From: Populus alba
Taxonomy: Eukaryota; Streptophyta; Magnoliopsida; Malpighiales; Salicaceae
Reading direction: 5' to 3'
Assembly (NCBI RefSeq): GCF_005239225.2
Contig: NC_133288.1
Span: 19,784,169-19,848,168, forward strand
DNA: 64,000 nt
A program made the translations under genes and the position numbers. How positions within the stretch are numbered: position 1 is the first letter of the stretch; every line of letters begins with the position of its first letter. Shown piece after piece: positions 26,106 to 38,129 of the stretch. The notes under the pieces were generated by a model. It ran no database searches and was not told the DNA's origin. It saw only the letters and a list, made by a program, of their open reading frames with translations.

Positions 26106-26452
26106 TGTTAGAAGAAAAAATAGGTGTGGTAGGTGTTTATGGATAGCAAAATAATAAGCAAAACCAAAGAATAAGAAAAAGATTTGAGAGGAAGATAATC
26201 TTAAGCTTGATTAAATGTTTTCTCTATCTCTATATATTAATTAAGCTTTTGATTAAAGTCTATTTATAAGCCTCGAGTCATCGACAAGTAAGAAATTAAC
26301 TACTCAAAGGAAACTCTAATATGAACAATAAATGTACTATGGCAACAAAACCAGTTGAGTCTTTCCAAATCAGCCAACCGATTTATTTAATTCAACCAAT
26401 CGACACTTCTTTTATTTTTTTAAAAAATATAAAATCTAGTTTACTTTCAACA
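26106..26452 (-). repeat. 5' LTR of the truncated copia element
   Basis: 347 bp with TG...CA ends on either strand (minus strand: TGTTGAAAG to CTTCTAACA). On the minus strand, TATAAATAGAC near 26275 is a plausible LTR promoter TATA box. The primer-binding site begins 2 nt beyond the end. The outer boundary at 26452 is inferred from the TG/CA rule only, because the 3' LTR is absent for comparison. Confidence 0.7.
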
Positions 26453-28093
26453 TGCGAGTTCAACTTGAATCATGTGGCTCGAAGGGTCCTGATATAATAG
26501 AGGTAATGACAAAAAAACTTCTGGGTCAAACCAACACTTAAGCAAACAGAGCTTGTGGGCCTAATGTCATCATTAAAGAAAATAATGATGAGCCCCTTAG
26601 AAAGGACTTAACATGCTAATTGTTGTCATGTGAAGCTTTTATCTAGCTTGACAATGACAATACGAATTTCAAATAAAGAAGAAATTGTATGACAATGACT
26701 ATGTTGCACTATATGACTTGAATTAAAGCTACTGCACTTGAAATACAATTTGGTTTTAATGGTTATGCTATCAACTATACTTAGATCTAGATAAGATTAC
26801 AAATATGAAACATAACTAGCATTCTTCTATGTTAATAACATACAATACCAACATAATGGTTCATCAAATTGCAAAGATCTAGAGCATTAACAAATTTTAG
26901 AATGTAAAAACCACAGATGCACACTATCTGTTTAATAACGAGAAATAAAATCAATTAATTGTGGATCTTGAAAAATTAATTATCTAAAAGATGGGGAGAA
27001 ATATAGTTAAATAGCTAGAGAAGCTCACTTAGTTGGTCATCAATACGAAAAGTTATTGTGGCCAATCTACTCATTGGAGTCGAACATGTTCAACTATATA
27101 TATATATATATATATATATATTTTTATTGGAGAAGAGAAAAGCTCATTGGATTCTGGTGTAGAAAAATTATTATTGATAACATTTTCAACCATGAAAATA
27201 ATTAATTTTGATGTTAATAAACTACATTTAACAAAAAAAAAAGTTCAAACTAGTGTTTTTTTTTTTAGGGTCAAGCATCAGTCACCAACCATGTAAAAAG
27301 TTACCTTAAAGATTGCAGAAAAAACCATGATTATCCTAAAGAAAATCACCATTGCACGTGATCTGCACCCTTTTGCAAAATTATGACCATAATATAATAT
27401 GTTAAGATTTACCAAGAAAGAAAACAGGGCATGAAAGGATAGAGAATGAAGAGGGTATATATATATACTTTTATTTTTTTTATTTAATACATAATATTGT
27501 GTTTTGGTTGGTGTGTTATGAAAAAAAATATATAGAAAAGATAAATTTATTTGGTTGGAGGGATAGAAACATTAATATGAAATAAATTTATCTATAAGAT
27601 AATTTTAGAATGAATTCATGTCATTTTAAAACAATATACATAGAGAAAACTATTCTTTGTTCTATCTAGATAAAATAATCAAATAACAAAACTCAATAAA
27701 AAAATCATTCCAATTCCATTTCTCATAATAATAATAATAATAATTCCCATTTCCCAGGAAGCACAAGAAAGTCCACTTATATTAAGCAAATGTTAAGGCC
27801 CAGATCATAAGCCCATCAAAGAATGTTGTGGCTACTTGCTAAAACTTAATCTTGAAGTTTATCTGGGACAGCTGTATAGACTGATAGATCATAAATGGAT
27901 TTGCCCACTAATAGGAAAACGTAGTTTATCCTGTAGCCCTCGTCTAGAATAGAGAATTTTCTAGCCTTAGCAACAGTTCAGAATTATAGCAGGCGTTACT
28001 TTTTAAAATTATTTTTTATTTAAAAATATATTTTTATTTTTATTTTAATTTATTCTCAACATTAACATACCAAACAATCTAAAAATATAAAAA

Positions 28094-28139
<46 letters not shown>

Positions 28140-28229
28140 AAAATAAAATAAAATTATTTATAAAAAAAAACACACACTTTCCTGCCATGAAAATAAACGT
28201 GGCATTACTTCTCCTGGAACTTTCTTATC
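26453..28229. other. AT-rich spacer with microsatellites, no gene seen
   Basis: Holds (AT)n tracts at about 27095-27121 and 28097-28134, an (ATA)n run near 27727-27742, and a copy of the AAATATTTTTTATTT repeat family at about 28000-28085. Short frames have no motifs. Confidence 0.6.
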
Positions 28230-28384
28230 CACAATCCATTCCTTTCCCCCCTCCTGTTGACTAGCCAGGACCAAGCAACCCCATTCTCTTCAACAACAGC
28301 ACCACCGACACCGTGGTCCATCTTCCAATCCAAACCAAACCCTTCCAAAGCCCTCCTCTCCCTCTCAGGTTCTCCTAATCCCTG

Positions 28385-28465
<81 letters not shown>

Positions 28466-28960
28466 TTGTTTTGCACATCAAGCAAATGAAGGGATGTAAA
28501 GTTATTTTTTAATTTTACAGGTTGAGTCCAATACAACTCCAGTACTGCTGCTACTAGAGTGTCTTTGTGGAGCTCTTCTGCCAACTACTCCAGTCTCCGG
28601 AACGGCTCCTCCAAACTCCCTGTCAAAACCGTTGTTGCAAAACAGGCAAGCATTTTTAGTAGATGTGGCGTTGTTATTGTGGTTATATATATATTGAAAA
28701 TTTTATGTTATATTCAGAAGAGGAGTGATTAGTAATGCTTCTATTGAAGAGATCGAAGCGGAGAAATCTTTGATTGAGGAAGATGCTGTAAGTGTGTTTG
28801 ATGCTCAAATTTACTTTTCGAGAAGACTAGCATAGTTGTGTGCCCGTGGAGTACTTTTTGAATATTTTTGTATTTAATACAAGGAATAATTATAAGGTTA
28901 TGGAATTTTGTAAATTCAGCGCTACTCATAATTTTAATTCCGTGAGAACAGGCAGAGCAA
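28230..28960 (+). pseudogene. Gene-like relic, possibly a chloroplast-targeted protein N-terminus, unknown
   Basis: Short non-repetitive coding-like pieces are separated by intron-like sequence. A Ser/Pro/Thr-rich stretch ends near a splice-donor-like CTCAGGTTCTCC at about 28368. An acceptor-like TTTTACAG at about 28520 follows a microsatellite. Next comes VSLWSSSANYSRLRNGSSK with LPVKTVVAKQ, then SIEEIEAEKSLIEEDA at about 28740-28790 and MLDKIEEW near 28975. The pieces are in different frames and one has a stop. The first stretch resembles a plastid transit peptide in composition. I do not recognise the protein. A degraded or badly interrupted nuclear gene is the best reading. Confidence 0.35.
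28388..28467 (+). repeat. Compound microsatellite (CT)n(AT)n(GTAT)n
   Basis: About 14 CT units, then about 11 AT units, then about seven GTAT units, inside the presumed intron of the gene relic. Confidence 0.95.
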
Positions 28961-29470
28961 ATCCATCCATGCTGGATAAGATTGAGGAATGGGTGTGTGT
29001 TTAGGTTAACTTGACTTTGTTTATGATTCTTTCATGTAAATGATGTGCTTGGTGTGTGTTAACATGCCATGATTTGCTTTTGTGAGGTTTTTGCTGAATC
29101 TTTCTTGAGATTAAAGAGACCATATGCTGTGATACACATTGAGTAATTAAGTATTTCCACAAGAATTTTGACTGTACAATCTATGTGATGCATAATCTAC
29201 TGTCAATCTCCTTCTGCTTACCCTATGCCATTCTCAGGATGCCTTATCCAATCCTTGATCGCTTTGCTGTCGGCCAGTTAGTAAGGGAAACTTCCTTCAG
29301 CAAAGAACCTAGCTTGTAAAGTATTATCATAAAAGATGCTCGATGCGATGAAAAGACAACCTTAATTTATTATTTATTCCTCTGTCGCTGGGCAAGTATT
29401 GCATATTTATAGGTTTAGTTGATTGCTTTTGATACTTTGATATGAAGAGAACCATGCCATACTTTGATAC
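28961..29470. other. Spacer between gene relic and copia fragment
   Basis: Mostly non-coding. One short piece near 29229-29274 can be read RMPYPILDRFAVGQL and may belong to the same unknown gene relic, but it lies in no continuous frame. Confidence 0.3.
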
Positions 29471-30695
29471 TTGACTCCACTTGGATGTAAGTGGGTCTAT
29501 TTTATTAAGGTTAAGTCTGATTGTAGTTTGGACAAGTATAAAGCTTGCTTAGTAGCACTTGGAAATAATCAAGAATATGGAGTAAATTATGAGAAAACTT
29601 TTGCTCCGATGGCCAAAATGACCATCATCTGCACAATTTTGGCTATTGTTGCTTCTTAAAATTGGGGTTTGCACCAAATGGATGTAAAGAATGCTCTTCT
29701 TCATGGGGATCTCAAGGAAGATGTTTATATTCCACTCCTACTTTGATAGTGTGCAAGTTGCGTCATATGATCTCAAACAAGTTCCTCAAATTTACTTCTA
29801 CCCTACCCAAAGTTTGCTTTTCTCAAAAGAAAATATAATGCATCTTTGTTTCTTCACAAAACTTAAGTTGTGGTGTGTATGTTGATGACTTAATTATCAT
29901 GGGTACTGATTCAACTCTGATCTCCCAATTAAAGTAGTATTTACATGACTCTTTTCACAAGAAGGATCTGGGATTCCTAGTGTATTTTCTTGGTCTAGAA
30001 ATTACTGCTGATTCACATGGTGTTTTTCTGTCATAGCACAAGTATGCCCAGTATTTGGTGGCTGCTTTGGTCTCCAAGACTCTACCCCTCTTGATACTCC
30101 CACGGAACTTAATCTCAAGCTGCACAAAGAAGAGGGTGACTTACTATCAAACCCTGTAACCTATTGCATGTTGGTTTGTAGCTTGGTCTATCTAACAATT
30201 ACTACACTTGATATTTCTTATGCAGTCCAATAGGTTAGTCAGTTCATGGCCTTTCCTCGACACCTTCATATGGTATATGAAGTACGACGAATCATTCACT
30301 ATGTTCGTGGCACAACTTTGTGGGGATTTTGCTCTCCCACTGGTAGTTCACTTCATCTTTTAGCATACAATGATGTTAATTATGCCGGGTGTAGTGACAT
30401 TCGATGTTTTACTATGATTTGATGTATGTTTCTTTGCCCGGCTATTAGTTTTTGCAAAAGCAAAGGAACAAACCGTGTTTCCAAGTCCTCTACTGAATCC
30501 AAATATAGAGCCATGTCCCAAGCTTGTGCTAAGATACATTGGTTTTGAGGGCTATTGGCTGAACTTGGCTTCTTTCTGGGTGGTCTTACTTCCCTTTATG
30601 CAGATAAAATTAGTGCCATTTTTTATTTTAGTCGTTTCATTTGAAGTGGTGTGCCGATGGACATGGACTGTCTTCCAGGATTTTTTGAAGCTTTA
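29471..30695 (+). mobile_element. Degraded copia RT/RNase H fragment
   Basis: The plus strand encodes a decayed Ty1/copia reverse transcriptase. It starts at about 29471 with PLGCKWVYFIKVKSD and continues NQEYGVNYEKTFAPMAKMT, then QMDVKNALLHGDLKEDVY (about 29672-29730) after a stop. The catalytic YVDDLIIMG is at about 29877-29903. RNase H follows near 30370-30690, including SSTESKYRAMSQACAKIHW and LLAELGFFLGG. Many stops and frame changes interrupt it. No LTR, gag or integrase is attached. It lies on the opposite strand to the 24.4-26.5 kb element, so it is not simply that element's missing 3' half unless an inversion occurred. Confidence 0.88.
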
Positions 30696-31500
30696 ACAAA
30701 ATCCGATGCGTTATGTAAATGCGCGAGCTTCCTGCCCAGGGCTGTATTCTGGGATGAACCGTCCATACCTATCCAAAAAGTTACTTTTCTGAAAAGTAAA
30801 TAGGATCTCGGGGGGGTATTTTCTTCTGGAATGAAGGATGAAAGACGGGTCCGTATGAGTGTTTGCTATTCATTTGTATAGCACTGTTCTAACTTTTCTT
30901 CGAGGCTCCGTTTGTACACTATAGGCGTTCATTAGCTTGAGGAATCATCAATATGATGGTGCTCTAAATGAACAGCGATGTCAGATTTTAATCATTTTAT
31001 CCCCATTTGATTTTCTCAACATTCCTTCACCTGAAATGACTCGTGATGCTGTGAGAGATTGATTCTACAGGCATCAGATGGCGTGTGGTTCACCGTAGTA
31101 ACTCCCTTCACTGGCACTCTGATTCGTACTATATGGACCAGACCGTGCTACGCCTAAAAGGAGATTACGACTCATGGGCTTGTTTCGGGTCAGAACAGGC
31201 CGTGGACATGATTAGGAGTTTTGTCGAGCTCAATGAGCAAAAGAATCTTCTCTCCTGTCTCTGGAGCACATTATTGGACTATGATCTCATGTGGATAATA
31301 GCCCATGTGGATAATAGCCCCAATAATATGCCCCTCGGATTCGAAATGATTGGCGAGGAGGAGGACCGGTGGACCACCACCTATGGTGACGCCGAGGGAG
31401 CTTGTTCTGATGATCGGTTCCTTTCAGACCAAGTTTGCAACCTTGGATTCATAAGCAAAGTGATACGCCTTTGACGAATGAAGATAAGTTGCTTTGCTTA
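30696..31500 (+). pseudogene. Unknown coding-like segment with 129-codon frame
   Basis: Non-repetitive and of balanced composition. The frame at 31085-31474 (129 aa) begins MVHRSNSLHWHSDSYYMDQT and is rich in acidic and aromatic residues. Upstream, a separate frame reads PSPEMTRDAVRD near 31025-31060, just before a stop and an acceptor-like TCTACAG. A 16-bp tandem duplication (31286-31317) lies inside the 129-codon frame. I recognise no family. It may be the 3' part of the gene relic seen at 28.2-29.0 kb, split by the copia fragment, or a separate old gene. Confidence 0.3.
31286..31317 (+). repeat. 16-bp tandem duplication
   Basis: ATGTGGATAATAGCCC occurs twice in a row. Sixteen is not a multiple of three, so the duplication shifts any ancestral frame across it. 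Confidence 0.8.
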
Positions 31501-32100
31501 CATGTAAAGCATCCATCTGTTCATAAGCATCCCCTTCTTTTAATTTAAACCAAGAGGGGTGATTAAGATGTCATGCCCATCCATCCATCATCATCGCCAT
31601 CAATTGTGTTATGTGGACAGGGCTGTCATCTGGGACCGAGTTGAGATAGTGCTCGGGTAGAGGAAGTGGGACCCAGTTTCAACGGTTTGTACCTACTCTC
31701 CAAAGCAAAAAAATCATTTTCTGTGTGCCCGTGTCTCGCTCACTCTAACTAGCGTGTAGCCCCGGCCAATAAATTGTGGAAGTTGTGAGTTTTCGTTGAT
31801 ATTGGAATAATTTGCTCAACTTAATTGCTTGCCTCCGGCACAGGCCACTCGAATTTTTTGCGTGGATTTTAAATATTTATCGAGAAAAAAAGATGTCAAA
31901 TCGAATTGTGGATTCATGGCTGTGTCAATTTTGTTCTCTTGGCGTCAAAGATGCGATCTTTGTGTGATTCTCTCATGTGAGGGAATAGAATTCTATTATG
32001 GACACACGATTTGCAGCGTGCCTGATTTATTTTTCCAGAAATATATAACTAGATGCTTCAAACTGGTTTTAAAAAAAGACACAACTCAAGTTATAGATTC
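31501..32100. other. Spacer, no gene seen
   Basis: Fairly balanced composition up to about 31860. The 100-codon frame at 31829-32131 shows no motif. Confidence 0.5.
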
Positions 32101-32830
32101 ATATGAATTGAATGAGTCGATTTTATTTTAATTGAATAAAAAGATAACAATACATAAATTAAATTAAAAAAAAATCACAATGACATGGGCAAAAAAACAT
32201 TTTTTTTCCAAAAAAAAAACAAAGTAGCTCAATTCTTGCCTATAAAATTCAAAAAGATGATATTTGTTAAAAAAATTAGCTTGAACTAACCCAAGTTAAC
32301 ATGACAAACTTGTAGTCTTGATAATCAAGGCTGATCCAACCCAAGTTATTTAGTAAATTTATAACCCGAGTCATTAAAATATAAACAACTTATTTAAAAA
32401 AAATCATGAAATCTAGTTCTCAATCAATAAAATATTGAATGATGAAATTAAAAAATAATTTTAATTGTGTAAAAGGATTCAAAACAAAGAATAACAATTT
32501 AAAAAAAAAGAGAATTAAATTTAAAATACAAAATAAATTTTATTTTTATTTCGAAGATGAAATTAAAAAGAAAAATCAATTCAACAAAAAGTCCAAAAAA
32601 TCAAAAGAATAAGGAATAAAATGAAAAAAATAATATATGCAAATTGGATTAAATGATGAAATTGAAAGCAAATAATTTTTTTTATGAAAGGGATAGAAAC
32701 AAAAGTTAGAAATTAAAATAATAAGGACTTGAATTGAAATACCAACAACATAAAGGATCAAACTGTAATTTTTAAAAAAAAATAAAAAAAAAATAAAAAA
32801 AAAGGTCTACTAACAACAAACCATCTTATA
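32101..32830 (-). repeat. A-rich (reverse T-rich) dispersed repeat with CAAGTTAA module
   Basis: Read on the minus strand this is the same kind of T-rich array as 53140-54480, with phrases such as GATCCTTTATG and AAGTCCTTATTATTTTAATT. At 32285-32350, AACCCAAGTTAACATGACAA resembles the reverse of the module at 54390-54450. Confidence 0.45.
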
Positions 32831-33639
32831 AAACACCAACAAGCGTCATCTCAACGTGAAAAAGATGCAATGCCACTTCCAAATACATAGTAGAAGAGCT
32901 TTTTTTTTTTTATGCCAGGAGGCACTGCAAGCATTGTCCAAAATGCCTAGGAACTCCTATAAGCTAGCAAGTACTACACATGTGCTTATACCTCTTATAT
33001 ATATATATATATATTTCAATCAAATATTAATTTGTCTCAAAACTTATTTAATAATAATAATAAAATTCATTGTAAAAAGACAACAAAACTCGATGACACT
33101 AGTCTTGAAAATATTGTTTTTAAGAATATGTTAGTTGATTTATTATATTTTTATTTTTATTTTTTATATGTAATTAAAATACTATGTTGTCATTTAGCTG
33201 ACTTGGTAAAAAAAATCATTATAAAAGAAAACCCTTGATGTTAAGTTTAAATTTTCTGTAATATTTTAATTGCTGTACTTTATTTGTAAAGTGGAAAGAT
33301 ATGTAATTACACTTATTCAATTTAATAATGATTAATTAATTTTGTGAAAAGATTGTCATGACTCCAGTAACTAAGTGTTAAGTTATTTATTTTATTTTAT
33401 CTTCCGAGAAAGGGTAAGACCGCGAAACACAATGGTTTCGTTCACATGCTAGGATGTTTTTCAGTTCTGTTTCAGCTTTTGTTAATTTGACGTTCTTTCC
33501 ACATGTTAATATTTAAAATAACAATAAAGAAAAGTCGATGCTAGGCTGTAATCACATTCTCAGGCATGGGGCCTGGAGATAAAAAGAGGGGACACATTGG
33601 GTCATGCGTACCTGCAAGGGGGCCATTGTGCCGATCCTC
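32831..33639. other. AT-rich spacer with (AT)n tract, no gene seen
   Basis: (AT)n at about 32996-33015. A less AT-rich unique patch lies at 33410-33640. No recognisable coding or RNA gene. Confidence 0.55.
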
Positions 33640-34090
33640 TAAGCCCTTTTAGGATGTTTCTGTTTTTAAGGTAATTTTTATACTGTAATTTTAAAAGAAT
33701 AAGTTTTTAAAAAAATATAATTGGTTAAATTTAAATTTGTGTTTGATAAAAATTATGGTTGAGGTTTATATGTAATAAAAAATATGTATAAAATGTTTGG
33801 TAATGGTTGCTTTTTCAAAAATATTTTTTATTTTGAAATGCATCAAAATATATTTTTTTTATTTTTTAAAAATTATTTTTGATATCAACGCATAAAAATA
33901 ATTTAAAAATACAAAATAATTAATTTGAAGTAAATAAAAAAATTTAAATTTAAAAAAAAAATACTTTTGAAACGTATAAATAAACAAAGGTTTATGAAAC
34001 TCAATAAAAGATATATGTAAAAACTGCTTAACAAAAACTGTATTTTAAACTCAATTTTTTAGTAACCCCATAATATAAAATGTAATTTAA
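33640..34090 (+). repeat. Dispersed AT-rich element containing the AAATATTTTTTATTT core
   Basis: A fuller copy of the repeat family. AATGTTTGGTAATGGTTGC is followed by AAATATTTTTTATTTTGAAA, GCATCAAAATATATTTTTT, then GATATCAACGCATAAAAATA and AATTTAAAAAAA. It closely parallels 38370-38570. Confidence 0.6.
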
Positions 34091-36420
34091 TGTATTATTA
34101 AATATCTAACTATGTTTTCCTACACCGCAAATATAAAAGTTAAGGCCAGACAAAATATCAAACACACCTCTGTCATGGGAGGGAGTGCTTGTTTTTTTTC
34201 TTTTTGAAATTATTTTTATTTAGTTTTTAAAGTATTAAACTAATATCTTTTTAAGTAAGTTTTTATAATTTTAATATGTCAATGTTAGAAAAAATATATA
34301 TAATAAATTTTAAAATATTTACAATTTAAAAACTCTTTTAAAAAGCATCAAGTATTATCAAGCGCACACTAAATTTATATCTGAAACCTTCAATAAAAGG
34401 AAGGGGCACTCACTTCAGTCTCCAGGTTCTTTACGTTTTCTTATCATCTCATGGAACTAAATACAGACCCTTGTGCTGGTTCAAATAACTATAATTTTGT
34501 TGCTTTTATTATATAGTTTTGATTTCTTATTATTTCTACCTAAATTATATCAAATTTCATTGATTAAGATATAATCTTAAAGCCCTTTTCATTGATTAAC
34601 AAATAAAACTATTTTATTATATATTTTTTATATATTCTCCAATCTTTTTTAGAAGACATACATTTTTTTAATCAATTACAAAGATACAATCTAAATAAAT
34701 TCAACATGTGAATATAATAAAAGAATTCGATTAAATAACATTCTAGCACACAAATAAAGCTTCTATTGAACATGGCATTAGTCATCTAATAATTCCAGTT
34801 GATTGAGCTCGAGAAAATATTTTTATTTTACAAATTATAAAAAAATGTTTGGTATAAATGAATCTTGAACTCAAATTGAATACAATACATGCCAACGGCA
34901 ATCTCATTGATTGTGAAGAAAAAAAAGAATAGATAAAGTAGACAATCAAAACATAATTATTTTCTAAATAACAGTGCTTGAAAAAAATAAGAGCTAACAA
35001 GAAATAAAGGTAAATCTAGAAATTTAAAATATAGGCTGGAGTGTAAATGTATCTCCTATGTAAATAGGAATTGGAGCGTAATTTTTGCCGCTTAATAAAA
35101 ACTCAGTTAAATGCTTATATTTTATAACATAACTAATGTATTGTTTCGTGTGTTTCGCAATAAATAATATTAAATTTTTTAAATAAAAAAAATAAAAAAA
35201 TATTTTAAATGTTTTAAGTTCAATAACCATATTAAACTCAAGCATTTTAGAGCTGAAATGATTGTCAAATCTAAATCTCTTGGATCTTAAATAATTACCA
35301 AACTAATAATACTTGTGAATCTTAATGTTTTTGTCGGAGTCAAATACCTTGGATTTAATGTTGCAACCAAATCAAACACAAAAAGTTAAAGTGGCAAAGA
35401 AAAAATAATGAATGACAAGAAAAAAAAAGCCAAAGATTCATTTCATGTAAAAATAATAAGAAATTAAAAATAAAATTATCATTATAATTCACAATAAAAT
35501 ATCTTTTAATCTATAATAAATTTTTTATGCCATTTAGTTTTTGCCATAACAAGATTTTATATAAAAATTAAAAAAAACACAAGCCAGTGCATTAGATTGA
35601 AATGAAATTCTCGAGGCATCTTTTTTTTCTCTCACAAGCACGATTAAAATCCTATCACCAAAAATACTAAATTAATTCAAGCCACATATCATTATCAACC
35701 TTATTATAGATGCTTGTGTAATCAATTCTCAAGATCGAGGCAATAGTAAAAGGAAGTGCTCAATATTTATTTGATGTCTGACGTGGGAATCTTAATTTAA
35801 TTCCTATATTTTCTTTGCATGTGCCCCCACCCTACCTTGCATTGAAGAGTTTTTCTCTCTGAAATGTAAGACCACCGTATAATAATAGCTTGAAACCTAA
35901 CAAACGGTACGTTTTCGTCTAGAGCCCCTCCCTTCCAGCTCACATATAAACAATAACAATAAAAGCGATTGGTTTTCTCTCGTTTCGGAGCCATTTTTTT
36001 TTTAAAAAAAAATAATTCCTTGCTTGAGTTGCAATATTATAAAAAGGAAGAAAGATCTACCTGAATATTATACTTCAATCTGGATTTAATGATATTTTAA
36101 TTATTGTATTTAAGAAATCTATAATTCTTTTTAAACAAGGTTATAAGACTTATTTATTCCTGCGTTTTAAAAATATTTTTTAAAAAATTAATTTTTTTGT
36201 TTAAATTAGTATTTTTACTTTTTTTAGATTATTTTTTATGTATTTTTAAATAAAAAAATATTTTTAAAAACAATAAAGTGGTATTAGATGTATTAGATGG
36301 GATTTGTCTTAACCCGCTGTCATTTTATACTTGTTTTAGTTGACTCTAATCATATTATATAGCAAAGCTAGCCTTGGTCAAATTATAATATTACGATCTA
36401 CAGTATTAATTAAGAATATA
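34091..36420. other. AT-rich spacer, no gene seen
   Basis: Includes reverse-oriented or partial copies of the same repeat family at about 34200-34375 and 36170-36270. Short frames (34782-35000, 35024-35245, 35797-35994) have no motifs. Confidence 0.55.
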
Positions 36421-36425
36421 TAATA

Positions 36426-36472
<47 letters not shown>
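36421..36472 (+). repeat. (TAA)n microsatellite
   Basis: About 17 units with one G interruption near the start. Confidence 0.95.
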
Positions 36473-37248
36473 CACATTTGAGCAGAAGGACCAATCATCG
36501 AGGCCGATTAGGATTCACTTAGACTTGTTTAATCAAGACATTTTTCATAAAATATAATGTTTTAATCAAGGCCGTTTGGCAAGTGGAATAGTGGGACGGA
36601 TTGCTTTGTCTGGTTTTAATATATAATATATACTCGTACCCGCCACCTAGGTGTTGGAAACAAGCATGCTTTTTAGTAAAAAATTTAAATATTAATGTTT
36701 TAATCAAGGTAATGGTGGGGACTGAAGTCCGAAAATATTTTTTTATTTTTTATTTTAAATTAATATGTTTTTTTATATTTTCAAATTATTTTATTATACT
36801 AATGTTAAAAAAATATTTTTTAATATTTTTTAAAATAAAAAATATTTTAAAAAATAATCATTACCCCACTTTCAAATCTATTTACTATGCAAATCCATCT
36901 TGTGATGGAGCATGATGTGTATTTTATTATTATATCCTTTTAGTATAATATTATTCCATGGGTGCATTTTTTTCCACAATACAAAAAAGAAAAGAAAAGA
37001 AACTTGCTTTGATTCGAATCATTCTTGAATAAAATAATGTCTCTGCCGTCCCTTTTCTAGTCCAAATTATATGTTTAGTGTTGGATGTTGGATGTGAAGA
37101 TATATTATTGAATGTACTAAAAGAACTACGTTCGGTTTTTTTCTTCAACTTTTGTCTTTTTTTTTAAAAACAAACTATCTTTTATTATTTATTTTTTTAA
37201 ACTGTAGTATAACGATAAAATTAAAAGAGATAAAACCACCATTTAAAC

Positions 37249-37289
<41 letters not shown>

Positions 37290-38129
37290 GGTGAATTTCA
37301 AAGTTTTTCAAATTTTTTATTTTGATAAAAAAGGTTATTTTTTAGTCATTAGGATTAAAAAAAAAAGAAAAAATCACTAAAAAACGATAATAATAATAAT
37401 AAAAAGAGAATAGTTGGTTGGCCCTATCCTATCCTGAACACAAAAGGATTGTTTTTTGTATTAATTAATTACTTCTATTCAGTGAAAAGAATACTATTGA
37501 AATGTTTTTTTCCCTCTGTTTTGCTAAAGAAATTAGATTGAGATTGAGAGATGATTTTTTGATCTGGTTTAATTTTATGTTTTTGGACAAATTTAAGAAT
37601 TATTTGAGTTTATATATTGATTTATTAACACTATAATGAGATTTATTAGATGTTTTTATATGAAACTAGGTTGAAAATAAACTCTAATTTCTCAACCTTG
37701 TAGCCTCCGCTCCTTGTCTTTTTTATGGGCCTAGTCTCTATTTATTTAACCCATTATATTTAATGTTTTTAATTATATTTCATTAAAATAAATAGCTTAA
37801 TTAAAAAAATAAAAGCAAGTTTTTTTATTATCACATAATTATATAAAAAGACATACTCCGAAAAATTCTAGTGTGTTGTTTTTATATTTTTTAACGCATT
37901 AGTGGCATAATTATCAAAACATTTTTTTTATTAAAATTTATTTTTATGATTTCGCTAATTTTTTTCCTTGAAAAATAAACAATCCATGATAAATGCCAAA
38001 AAAGAAGCTCATTGTTAGGATAAATAGGTTTTGATTAAAAAGATGTCTTTTTATCATTATTTCGGACAGTGCAAGGTGTTTTTGATACTTATTATAATCA
38101 TTTTTGGTTTTTATTAAATGAACGACATC
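36473..38129. other. AT-rich spacer, no gene seen
   Basis: Holds a reverse-oriented copy of the AAATATTTTTTATTT family at about 36735-36870 and an (AT)n tract at 37252-37288. No coding motifs. Confidence 0.6.

Larger units (their letters stand above)
24397..26452 (-). mobile_element. Truncated Ty1/copia retrotransposon: 5' LTR, PBS, gag, protease, partial integrase
   Basis: Read on the minus strand, the element runs LTR (26452-26106), primer-binding site (26103-26092), then decayed coding sequence in the copia order. A gag stretch near 25900-25650 includes NDRQTLIIIHQYLNDATF. A CCHC-type zinc knuckle near 25235-25190 reads CYNCKKINHYARDS, its last cysteine replaced by serine. A protease region at 25083-24880 reads YLGNGVNNHICGD where active copies have a DSG or DTG triad. 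The integrase pre-domain at 24675-24397 contains EHVNFDISKMM and QFRKSF, with IHANVCG in place of the catalytic IHADVCG. The sequence stops inside the integrase at DDCSGRT. No RT, RNase H or 3' LTR follows. Several stops and lost catalytic residues show that it is dead. Confidence 0.88.
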
